A program made the translations under genes and the position numbers. This document shows positions 9,369 to 16,344 of a DNA stretch of 31,014 nucleotides, piece after piece; positions within the stretch are counted from its first letter, which is position 1; each line of letters starts with the position of its first letter. The DNA lies in assembly GCA_900767585.1 (NCBI GenBank), contig CAAFZP010000092.1:1-31014 (forward strand), read 5' to 3'. The DNA comes from Lachnospiraceae bacterium. Its GTDB lineage: Bacteria > Bacillota > Clostridia > Lachnospirales > Lachnospiraceae. The notes under the pieces are model-generated. The model did no database searches. It saw only the letters and a program-made list of their open reading frames with translations, and was not told where the DNA came from.

Positions 9369-9397
9369 ATTGTACAGGATGTTGGAATTTATTTCAA
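9369..9397 (-). promoter_or_regulatory. SigA-type promoter for the HD-GYP gene
   Basis: Read on the minus strand: -35 TTGAAA (9397-9392), a 17-base gap, -10 TACAAT (9374-9369). Each box matches the vegetative consensus at five of six positions with ideal spacing. The start point would fall near 9362, giving a leader of about 25 bases. It sits in the divergent gap with the carboxypeptidase gene. Confidence 0.8.
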
Positions 9398-9502
9398 TTA
9401 TAAAGTCTAGCATACAGAAAAGATTCATATAATGGCAGTAAAGATTTCGGAAAGCCCAATCGAAGACAGGAAACCTTATGTGTTTTTGCGGGGAGGGGAA
9501 TA

Positions 9503-10675
9503 TTGAACAGAACATGGAAAATGATTTTATCATATTTGCTGATTGCGGTGTGCCTGATCTGTATGAAAGCAGATATGGCTTTTGCCGAAGACACAGTTTT
9601 GCTGCATGCGAAAGCTGCAGTTTTGATGGATGGAGATACCGGGCGCGTGCTATATGGAAAAAATGAAACAGAGATTCTTCCGATGGCGAGTACAACCAAG
9701 ATTATGACATTGATCCTTGCACTTGAATATGGAAATCCGGAGGACCTTGTCACAGTAAGCAGTTATGCGGCAAAGATGCCGGATGTTAAATTAGGTATGC
9801 GGACAGGCGAACAATACAGGCTTTTGGATCTGCTTTATTCAATGATGTTAGAAAGTCACAACGACAGTGCATGTGCGGTTGCAGAACATATCGGGGGAAG
9901 TGTGGAATCGTTTGCAAAAATGATGAATCAGAAAGCGGAAGAACTCGGACTGATATCGACTTATTTTATTACGCCAAATGGCCTTGATGCAGAAGATGCA
10001 CATGGTGTGCACAGCACTTCTGCAAGAGACTTGGCGAAACTGATGCGTTATTGTGTATTTATTTCCGAAAAAAAGGATGCATTCCGGAAAATCTGCCAGA
10101 CAAGACAGTATTCATTTTCCAATAAGGAAAAGACCCGCAGCTTTGCGCTTTATAATAAAAATGCGCTGCTTGACCAGATGGATGGTGTTATCGCCGGAAA
10201 AACCGGATTTACGGGAGATGCCGGATATTGTTATGTATGTGCCGTTACAATCGAGGGAAAACAGTTTATTGTTTCCTTGCTCGCATGTGGCTGGCCGCAC
10301 AACAGACAGTATAAGTGGGCAGATACAAAAACACTTTTAACATATGGAAACAATCGGTATCATTTTAAGACAATCGATTTTGCCGATTTCCCTCTTCCAA
10401 GGATTTCAGTAAAAAACGGACAAAAAAATGAGATATCCTGTGCGTGCAGCGGAAAACAGAATATGTTGCTTGCAGAAGATGAGACATTCTATGTGCGTGT
10501 AAAAGAAAATCAGAATTTACGCGCTCCGGCTGCAGTGGGGGATACTGCGGGGACACTCTATTTATGCTGTGGAGATGACGTCCTTGCAAAAAAAGAGATT
10601 TATTGCACAGAAGCAGTAGACGAAAAAGATTTTTCTTATTACCAAAGGCTTGTTTTCGATTGCTTTTTTTATTAG
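9503..10675 (+). CDS. D-alanyl-D-alanine carboxypeptidase (penicillin-binding protein 5/DacF type)
   Basis: Serine peptidase S11 family enzyme that trims the terminal D-Ala from peptidoglycan stem peptides. An N-terminal signal peptide (hydrophobic stretch in residues 7-29, likely cut after AFA) sends it outside the membrane. All three active-site motifs are present: STTK at 63-66, SHN at 118-120 and KTG at 233-235. The C-terminal about 100 residues match the PBP5-like beta domain but are only weakly recognisable. The start is TTG at 9503, chosen because GGGAGGGG (9490-9498) stands just ahead of it; the next in-frame ATG is at 9521. Its neighbour dpaA suggests a spore-cortex role like DacF, but this is inference. 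Confidence 0.92.
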   Translation: MNRTWKMILSYLLIAVCLICMKADMAFAEDTVLLHAKAAVLMDGDTGRVLYGKNETEILPMASTTKIMTLILALEYGNPEDLVTVSSYAAKMPDVKLGMRTGEQYRLLDLLYSMMLESHNDSACAVAEHIGGSVESFAKMMNQKAEELGLISTYFITPNGLDAEDAHGVHSTSARDLAKLMRYCVFISEKKDAFRKICQTRQYSFSNKEKTRSFALYNKNALLDQMDGVIAGKTGFTGDAGYCYVCAVTIEGKQFIVSLLACGWPHNRQYKWADTKTLLTYGNNRYHFKTIDFADFPLPRISVKNGQKNEISCACSGKQNMLLAEDETFYVRVKENQNLRAPAAVGDTAGTLYLCCGDDVLAKKEIYCTEAVDEKDFSYYQRLVFDCFFY

Positions 10676-10700
10676 AGTATGGTTTCTTATTGTATGTAGA

Positions 10701-10729
10701 GACCATTCCCGGACGTTTTGCATATAATA
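10701..10729 (+). promoter_or_regulatory. SigK-like promoter for dpaA-dpaB
   Basis: GACC (10701-10704), a 16-base gap, then CATATAATA (10721-10729). The known SigK consensus is about mACm, 16 bases, CATAnnnTA; all fixed -10 bases match. The start would fall near 10736, just before the AGGAGG site. The dipicolinate synthase operon is SigK-dependent in B. subtilis. The embedded TATAAT has no matching SigA -35. Confidence 0.62.
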
Positions 10730-10757
10730 GAGTATCGTAAGGAGGATATGGCAGGTT

Positions 10758-11540
10758 ATGCATGATATCATCATATATGGCTTGGATCCAAGAATGGAAA
10801 GTGCTGCACGCGGTTTTTATCATCTTGGATATGAAGTCTTTGAAAATCCGGATCAGAATATAGAACATTCCTGTGTCGTTGTTTCGCCAAAGCTTTCTGC
10901 AGAAGAAGAGAGAAAGCTTTGTTCGTTTTTATTTGCCGGTCAGACGCTTTATTATGGTATATTATCACCGGAAAGTCTGCAGCAGATAAACGAAAAGGGC
11001 ATTTTTGCTATATCGTACCTGCATCTTTTGGATGTTGTAACAGAAAATGCAAAGCTCACTGCAAAGGGAATTTTAGAGATTGCACAAAAGGATGTAGTCT
11101 TAAAAGGAAGTCATTGCCTGGTGCTTGGATATGGCCATTGTGGAAAAGCGATTGCTCATGCACTTTCTCTTGCCGGTGCGCATGTAGATGTAGCTGCAAG
11201 AAGGAAGGAGCTTTCCGCCGAAATCGAAGGAGCTCACTTTGGTTATGTAAATATCCGCCAAAGAGAGCGGCAGACATTTGATACGTATAGTTGCGTGTTT
11301 AACACAGTGCCTGCTTTGATTTTAGATGCAAAATGGCTGCAATGTTTTTCTTCATCTGTCCGGATCTATGATATTGCTACAAGCCCGGGTGGAACCGATT
11401 TTTCGTATTGCAAAGAGCATGGAATCTCTGCCGGGCTTTTTTCGGGAATCCCCGGAAAAATGTATCCGGAGGAAGCCGGACGAATCATTGTTTCCGGTAT
11501 CGTTGAACAGGAAACTGCTATAATGCCGCCTTCGGAATAA
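10758..11540 (+). CDS. dpaA: Dipicolinate synthase subunit A
   Basis: DpaA with DpaB converts dihydrodipicolinate to dipicolinic acid (DPA) in the mother cell; DPA is then loaded into the spore core. The sequence matches the SpoVFA family. An N-terminal domain is followed by a Rossmann fold with VLGYGHCGKAIAHAL near residues 122-136, where Gly124, Gly126 and Gly129 form the nucleotide-binding loop. The length of 260 residues is shorter than the about 297 of B. subtilis, mainly at the ends. AAGGAGG (10739-10745) lies 12 bases before the ATG, slightly long. dpaB follows 18 bases after the stop. A SigK-like promoter lies directly upstream. Confidence 0.93.
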   Translation: MHDIIIYGLDPRMESAARGFYHLGYEVFENPDQNIEHSCVVVSPKLSAEEERKLCSFLFAGQTLYYGILSPESLQQINEKGIFAISYLHLLDVVTENAKLTAKGILEIAQKDVVLKGSHCLVLGYGHCGKAIAHALSLAGAHVDVAARRKELSAEIEGAHFGYVNIRQRERQTFDTYSCVFNTVPALILDAKWLQCFSSSVRIYDIATSPGGTDFSYCKEHGISAGLFSGIPGKMYPEEAGRIIVSGIVEQETAIMPPSE

Positions 11541-11558
11541 CAAAAAGGAGTCCGGGGT

Positions 11559-12134
11559 ATGCAGACAGAATGTAATCTTGGTTTTGCGATTACAGGTTCT
11601 TTTTGTACATTTGAGAAGATAAAAAAAGAAATTGAGACTCTGCGGGAGCATGTGACAAGTATCACACCGATTTTTTCACAGCATGCCTATGAGATGGATA
11701 CACGGTTTGCAAAGGCAGAAACCTTTGTGGAAGAGATAGAGACATTGACAGGAAGAAAGGCAATTCATACGATTACCGGGGCAGAACCAGTAGGTCCGAA
11801 AAAATTATTTGACGCACTTGTCATTGCTCCTTGCACCGGGAATACCTGTGCAAAACTTGCAAATGGGATTACGGACACACCGGTTTTGATGGCGGCAAAG
11901 TCCCATCTTCGAAATGGCAGACCGGTGATTCTTGCAATTTCAACAAATGATGCGCTTGGAATCAATTTGCAGAATATCGGAAAGCTCATGGTGATGAAGC
12001 ATATTTATTTTGTCCCGTTTGGACAGGATGATGCAGAAAAAAAGCCAAATTCCTGTGTGGCGGATATGACGAAAATTCCGGACACTATCAACCTCGCATT
12101 ATCCGGCAGACAGATTCAGCCGGTGCTTTTATAG
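11559..12134 (+). CDS. dpaB: Dipicolinate synthase subunit B
   Basis: Flavoprotein-fold partner of DpaA (SpoVFB). The sequence has the family blocks GFAITGSFCTFEK near residues 8-20, PVGPKKLFDALVIAPCTGNTCAKLANGITDTPVLMAAKSHLR near the middle (about 77-118) and the NDALGINLQNIGKL region. The length of 191 residues compares with about 200 in B. subtilis. AAAGGAG sits about seven bases before the ATG. It forms an operon with dpaA, and a terminator begins directly after its stop. Confidence 0.94.
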   Translation: MQTECNLGFAITGSFCTFEKIKKEIETLREHVTSITPIFSQHAYEMDTRFAKAETFVEEIETLTGRKAIHTITGAEPVGPKKLFDALVIAPCTGNTCAKLANGITDTPVLMAAKSHLRNGRPVILAISTNDALGINLQNIGKLMVMKHIYFVPFGQDDAEKKPNSCVADMTKIPDTINLALSGRQIQPVLL

Positions 12135-12135
12135 T

Positions 12136-12174
12136 AAAAAGAACGCGTATGTTTTTGGATACGCGTTCTTTTTT
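12136..12174. terminator. Bidirectional intrinsic terminator between dpaB and asnB
   Basis: Ten-base-pair stem GAACGCGTAT (12141-12150) with ATACGCGTTC (12159-12168), eight-base loop, five A on the left and six T on the right. It can end transcripts from both convergent genes. Confidence 0.93.
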
Positions 12175-12205
12175 GTCTGATATGTGCAAATTGTGTCTGA
12201 CCGGA

Positions 12206-14044
12206 CTAGAGCATATATTTTTCCATCCAGTAATTGACCTGAAGAAGATACGCGATCATCTGCGGGCCTGCCATGAGCTGGCCAAACCATGGCTTTCCGT
12301 ATTCTTTTGGTTCGTCAAGGAATCGAAGAACTGCAGGGATGTTCAGGTAACTGCGCAGTGGGGAAGCGGTATCTGTGATTACTTCCCGCAGGCGGTCTGC
12401 GAGTATGTGTTCATATTCCGGATGATACGTCTTTGGATAAGGGCTTTTCGGACGTTTCATAACAGTTTCCGGAAGGTATTTGGATGCACAGGCACGCAGC
12501 AGGCTTTTTGGGATACCATCTTTTGATTTTACAGACCATGGCACATTAAATACATAGTCGATGACACGGTGGTCTGCAAAAGGAACTCTGGCTTCCAATC
12601 CGTGCTGCATGGAGGTGCGGTCCATGCGGTCTAGCAGTGTCTGCATAAACCACCGGATATTCAGATATGTGATCTGACGCCTTTTTGTGTCGAGTGGAGA
12701 TTCTTCCGGCAGAATATCGATTTCGGATAAGGTTGTATGATATGCGTTTGCGATGTATTTTTCCATTTGCATACTGGCGGCAAATTCCGGGTGCAGGAGA
12801 GATTTCCGGAACGAAAGATCCATCGTCCATGGAAATGTGTCTGCCTGCAGCATCGCTTCGCGATGAAACCATGGATATCCGCCGAATATCTCATCTGCAC
12901 ATTCGCCGGTCAGGGCGACTTTGTGTTTTTTTGCAACTTCACCGCAGAAATATAAGAGGGAAGAATCTACATCCGCCATGGTCGGAAGACACCGGCTGTC
13001 AACAGAGCTTTCCAATAAATCCGCAAGCTTTGTATAAGAACAGGAAAGGTAGATATGATCGGTTTTCAGATGGTTTTTCATGATGTCCACATAAGGCCGG
13101 TCTTCACTTGGCTGGAATTTGTTTGCCTGAAAATAGATTTCATTTTCCGTAAAGTCAAAGGAGTAGGTTGTAAGCGGAGTTTCTTTCGGCAGAAAATGTC
13201 TGCATACAGCCGTCACATAGGAGGAGTCTACACCGCCGGACAAAAATGTGGAAATCGGCACATCGGAAACCATCTGCATGCGGATACTGTCTTCTAACAG
13301 CCAGGACGTTTTTTCGACCGTTTCTTCATAGGTGTCGGTGTGAGGACGACTTGCAAGCCGGTAGTAGTATTTGGATGAACAGTGCTTCGGTGTATAAGTC
13401 AGGTATTCGCCTGGCTTTAGTTCCCGTATTCCGGAAAAAACGCCTTTGCCATAGGTCTTTGCCGGGCCGAGAGAGAAAATCTCGTTTAGGCTGTTCATAT
13501 CAATACACGGACGGACTCTTGGGTATTCAAACAGTGTGTCAATCCGGGAAGCGAACACAATCGTCTTTCCTGTTTTTGTATAATATAGTGGCTTCACGCC
13601 GAACCGGTCTCGATATAGATAAAGTGTGTTTCTCTGACTGTCATAGATTGCTATGGCAAAAATGCCATTTAGCTCTTTGACAAAGCCTGGCCCGTAATGA
13701 CAGAAAGCAGCCAGGATGACTTCTGTGTCGGAATCGGTTTCAAATGAATAGTTCTTTTTTTGTAATGCTTTTTTTACATCTTTGTAGTTGTATATTTCTC
13801 CGTTATATACGACATAATATGTGTTTCCGTTTTTGGTATAGGACATCGGCTGGTTCCCGTTTGCAAGGTCGATAATGGAAAGCCGTGTGTGTGCAAGACA
13901 ACAGGATTTTATGATTTTATGTCCGTATGCATCCGGTCCCCGGTGCTGCATGGTGTGAATCATATTGGAGAGTGTATGAAAGTTCTGCTTTGGATTTTCT
14001 GAATAATCCATATCAGGGTTAAAATAACCCGCGATGCCACACAT
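12206..14044 (-). CDS. asnB: Glutamine-dependent asparagine synthetase-type amidotransferase (AsnB family)
   Basis: An N-terminal class II glutamine amidotransferase domain starts MCGIAGY with Cys2 as nucleophile. A C-terminal ATP-pyrophosphatase domain carries the PP-loop SGGVDSS at residues 269-275 and GECADEIFGGYPW. The reaction uses glutamine nitrogen, ATP and an acid substrate, classically aspartate. AAGGAG precedes the ATG by seven bases. Some relatives (LtsA of Corynebacterium, AsnB1 of Lactobacillus plantarum, AsnB of B. subtilis) instead amidate meso-diaminopimelate in peptidoglycan. This gene sits between two D,D-carboxypeptidase genes, so that alternative is worth keeping. The length of 612 residues suits either. 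Family call is certain; the acceptor is not. Confidence 0.93.
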   Translation of the reverse strand: MCGIAGYFNPDMDYSENPKQNFHTLSNMIHTMQHRGPDAYGHKIIKSCCLAHTRLSIIDLANGNQPMSYTKNGNTYYVVYNGEIYNYKDVKKALQKKNYSFETDSDTEVILAAFCHYGPGFVKELNGIFAIAIYDSQRNTLYLYRDRFGVKPLYYTKTGKTIVFASRIDTLFEYPRVRPCIDMNSLNEIFSLGPAKTYGKGVFSGIRELKPGEYLTYTPKHCSSKYYYRLASRPHTDTYEETVEKTSWLLEDSIRMQMVSDVPISTFLSGGVDSSYVTAVCRHFLPKETPLTTYSFDFTENEIYFQANKFQPSEDRPYVDIMKNHLKTDHIYLSCSYTKLADLLESSVDSRCLPTMADVDSSLLYFCGEVAKKHKVALTGECADEIFGGYPWFHREAMLQADTFPWTMDLSFRKSLLHPEFAASMQMEKYIANAYHTTLSEIDILPEESPLDTKRRQITYLNIRWFMQTLLDRMDRTSMQHGLEARVPFADHRVIDYVFNVPWSVKSKDGIPKSLLRACASKYLPETVMKRPKSPYPKTYHPEYEHILADRLREVITDTASPLRSYLNIPAVLRFLDEPKEYGKPWFGQLMAGPQMIAYLLQVNYWMEKYML

Positions 14045-14070
14045 ACAGATGCTCCTTCACATTTTTTCTT

Positions 14071-14106
14071 ATTATATTCATTTTCTCTGGCCTTGTTTCG
14101 TATAAT
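14071..14106. promoter_or_regulatory. Back-to-back -10 elements of divergent asnB and carboxypeptidase promoters
   Basis: A perfect TATAAT lies on the minus strand (ATTATA at 14071-14076) ahead of asnB, and another on the plus strand (14101-14106) ahead of the carboxypeptidase. Neither has a convincing -35 box at 16-18 bases, so both are only candidates. They share the short divergent gap and could interfere or be co-regulated. Confidence 0.45.
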
Positions 14107-14133
14107 GTATAAATTAAGCATGGAAGGTGCCTG

Positions 14134-14153
14134 TTCCACTTGCGTGGGTGGAA
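14134..14153 (+). promoter_or_regulatory. Small hairpin over the likely ribosome site of the second carboxypeptidase gene
   Basis: TTCCAC (14134-14139) can pair with GTGGAA (14148-14153), covering the GGTGG that serves as a plausible ribosome site for the ATG at 14157. A competing four-base pairing CCAC/GTGG (14136-14147) is also possible. This may limit translation, but the stem is short. Confidence 0.3.
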
Positions 14154-14156
14154 ACG

Positions 14157-15395
14157 ATGGAAGTAAAGATGAAGAAAAGTGGAAGAATAAAAAAAACGAT
14201 TGTCATAGGAATCCTGGCCTTTGCCATGGCAGTGGGCTGTTTAAAGGATGCAGGTGTAACATATGCTGCCCGGAACGATATGGATGCCAGTCCGGATCCA
14301 TTGACAGATGAGCTTTGTATGCAGGCAAAGTCTGCAATTTTAATGGAGTTAGAGAGTGGAACGGTGCTGTATGAAAAAAACGCAGATGAGATGTTACGAC
14401 CGGCATCTGTGACGAAAATCATGACACTTCTTCTGATTTTTGAAGCAATCGAGCGTGGAGAGATTTCCTTGGACGATACAGTTGTCGTATCAGAACATGC
14501 AGCATCCATGGGTGGATCGCAATGTTTCTTTGAAGCAGGGGAGACTCAGACGGTACAGGATATGATCAAATGTATCGAAGTTGCATCCGGAAATGATGCG
14601 GCAGTCGCGATGGCGGAGCATCTGGCCGGGTCGGAGGCTGCCTTTGTGCAGCGGATGAATGAGAGGGCGAAAGAACTTGGCATGGAACATACACATTTTG
14701 AGAATGCTTGCGGATTAGAAGTCCCAACTCACCAGATATCCGCAAAGGATATCGCGCTGATGTCAAGGCAGCTTGTACTGTATCATCCGGATATTCTTAC
14801 ATATTCGACAATCTGGATGGATTCTATTACGCATAAAACAAAACGGGGTGAATCCCGGTTTGATCTTGCAAACACCAACAAGTTCCTGAATCTGTATGCC
14901 GGAGCAAACGGGTTAAAAACGGGATATACATCCCAGGCAAAATACTGTATGGCTGCGACAGCCACAAGAGAAGGGGTCACTTTGATTGCGGTTGTCATGG
15001 GCGCCGAGACGAAGGAGTTACGGAATAAACAGGCGATGCAGTTACTTGATTACGGATTTGCACAATGCAGCACATATGTCGATACAGATGTTGTGCCGGA
15101 TAAACTGGAGATACCGGTCAGAAATGGTATTTACAAAACCATTTCCGTAAAACCGGTTGAACAGCATACGATTACACTTGCAGCCATAAAACCGGAGCAG
15201 GTAGAAAAAAAGCTGTCTGTCTATCAAAATCTGAAAGCGCCGGTTGCAGAGGGGGATGCGGTCGCACAAATTCAATATATGTATCAGGGAACGTGTATTG
15301 GCGAAGTGGTTCTGTATGCGGAACATGCAGTTCCAAAGCTGGATATAAAATATAGCTTTTCCGAGATATCCGGAAGAATATTTATGGCGAAATAG
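14157..15395 (+). CDS. Second D-alanyl-D-alanine carboxypeptidase (DacF/PBP5 type)
   Basis: Peptidase S11 family, exported. With the chosen ATG the motifs are SVTK at 84-87, SGN at 144-146 and KTG at 254-256, all intact. The signal peptide (positive MKKSGRIKK, then a hydrophobic stretch ending near MAVGC) is near the N-terminus; a lipobox-like Cys is possible but weak. A C-terminal PBP5 beta domain follows. Two starts compete: ATG 14157 with GGTGG ahead, and ATG 14169 with GGAAG ahead; the latter begins right at the signal peptide. It is only distantly similar to the carboxypeptidase at 9.5 kb, so it is not a recent duplicate. The metallophosphoesterase follows 25 bases downstream. Confidence 0.92.
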   Translation: MEVKMKKSGRIKKTIVIGILAFAMAVGCLKDAGVTYAARNDMDASPDPLTDELCMQAKSAILMELESGTVLYEKNADEMLRPASVTKIMTLLLIFEAIERGEISLDDTVVVSEHAASMGGSQCFFEAGETQTVQDMIKCIEVASGNDAAVAMAEHLAGSEAAFVQRMNERAKELGMEHTHFENACGLEVPTHQISAKDIALMSRQLVLYHPDILTYSTIWMDSITHKTKRGESRFDLANTNKFLNLYAGANGLKTGYTSQAKYCMAATATREGVTLIAVVMGAETKELRNKQAMQLLDYGFAQCSTYVDTDVVPDKLEIPVRNGIYKTISVKPVEQHTITLAAIKPEQVEKKLSVYQNLKAPVAEGDAVAQIQYMYQGTCIGEVVLYAEHAVPKLDIKYSFSEISGRIFMAK

Positions 15396-15407
15396 AAAAA
15401 GATAGAG

Positions 15408-15413
15408 TATAAT
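15408..15413 (+). promoter_or_regulatory. Candidate -10 box placing the start point at the metallophosphoesterase ATG
   Basis: A perfect TATAAT ends eight bases before the ATG at 15421, so a transcript starting here would have almost no leader. The hexamer 17 bases upstream (TGGCGA, 15385-15390) is a poor -35. Candidate only. Confidence 0.3.
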
Positions 15414-15420
15414 AACATCC

Positions 15421-16224
15421 ATGAAACAGAATTTGATCGTAACGAAATACAATTTTACAAATGCGAAGATTGCACACGATCTCCGTATCGTGATGCTTGC
15501 AGATCTGCACAATCAGACATATGGACCGGAAAACGACAGACTGCTTTTGGCGATTGCCAAAGAAAAACCGGATATGATTCTGCTCCCCGGAGATATGATC
15601 GTCTGTCATACCGGGGAAGAAGATGGAAATTCGGAGACTGCGCAGACAATCCGGCGTATGACGGAGATTGCTCCGGTTTATTATTCCTATGGAAACCATG
15701 AGCGGGGGCTGCTTGAAAGTGTGCATGGAACAGATGGTTTATTTGAGAAGTACAGGAAAGAACTCTCTCATGTGAAACATCTTTCTATCCTGAAAAATGA
15801 ACATATTGCATTGCCGGATTTTCATGTGTGCATATATGGACTCGATTTACCAAGAGCATATTATACACGTGTATTCAAAAAAACGCTTCACACAAATGTG
15901 TTAGAAACATATATTGGGAAACCGGATCTGACGTGGTGTAATCTGGTGTTAGCCCATAATCCGGATTATTTCCGCGTGTATTGCACATTGCAGCCGGATT
16001 TTATTTTTTCCGGTCATAATCATGGCGGTATGGTACGGATTCCGGGTGTCGGAGGACTGGTTTCACCGCGTTTGCATCCATTTCCGAAATATGATTATGG
16101 CATATATAAAGGAAATCAGGAAAAGACAACCATGATTGTGACATCCGGATGCGGCATGCATTCGATTCCTATCCGGATTAACAATCCGCCGGAACTGGTT
16201 GCAATCAATGTAAACAAAGTGTAA
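15421..16224 (+). CDS. Calcineurin-like metallophosphoesterase (YkuE-like)
   Basis: The metal-binding motifs of the calcineurin-like fold are all in order: MLADLHNQ near residue 24 (Asp-x-His), LPGDMI near 56, YGNHERG near 91 and SGHNHGG near 200. The length of 267 residues is typical of the YkuE/YaeI group of membrane-associated or cytoplasmic phosphoesterases. There is no signal peptide in this copy. The substrate is unknown. No Shine-Dalgarno is visible before the ATG; instead a TATAAT stands right ahead. It could also be expressed by coupling from the carboxypeptidase gene that ends 25 bases upstream. Confidence 0.9.
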   Translation: MKQNLIVTKYNFTNAKIAHDLRIVMLADLHNQTYGPENDRLLLAIAKEKPDMILLPGDMIVCHTGEEDGNSETAQTIRRMTEIAPVYYSYGNHERGLLESVHGTDGLFEKYRKELSHVKHLSILKNEHIALPDFHVCIYGLDLPRAYYTRVFKKTLHTNVLETYIGKPDLTWCNLVLAHNPDYFRVYCTLQPDFIFSGHNHGGMVRIPGVGGLVSPRLHPFPKYDYGIYKGNQEKTTMIVTSGCGMHSIPIRINNPPELVAINVNKV

Positions 16225-16260
16225 GAACATGTAAAATAATATTGTTTTGTTCGGATTTTG

Positions 16261-16289
16261 TTGCATAAATCAAATGTATGAGATATGAT
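16261..16289 (+). promoter_or_regulatory. Candidate SigA-type promoter for the L,D-transpeptidase gene
   Basis: TTGCAT (16261-16266), a 17-base gap and TATGAT (16284-16289). The -10 matches five of six and the -35 three of six. The start would be near 16296, leaving a leader of about 50 bases that contains a five-base-pair hairpin (GACAG / CTGTC). Confidence 0.5.
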
Positions 16290-16344
16290 ACGAGAGAATG
16301 GGACAGATGAGAGCTGTCATACTACAAAGTAAAGGAACGCACTT

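Noticed and set aside
9426..9433. CATATAAT as a SigE or SigA -10 for the first carboxypeptidase gene
   Set aside because: No matching -35 for SigE, SigF, SigG or SigA at the correct spacing.
10748..10765. Five-codon mini-frame overlapping the dpaA start
   Set aside because: Its ATG is only two bases after AGGAGG, too close for good initiation, and it probably arises by chance.
16225..16260. AT-rich possible terminator after the metallophosphoesterase gene
   Set aside because: Only a five-base-pair GAACA/TGTTC stem with a long loop and no clean T run.
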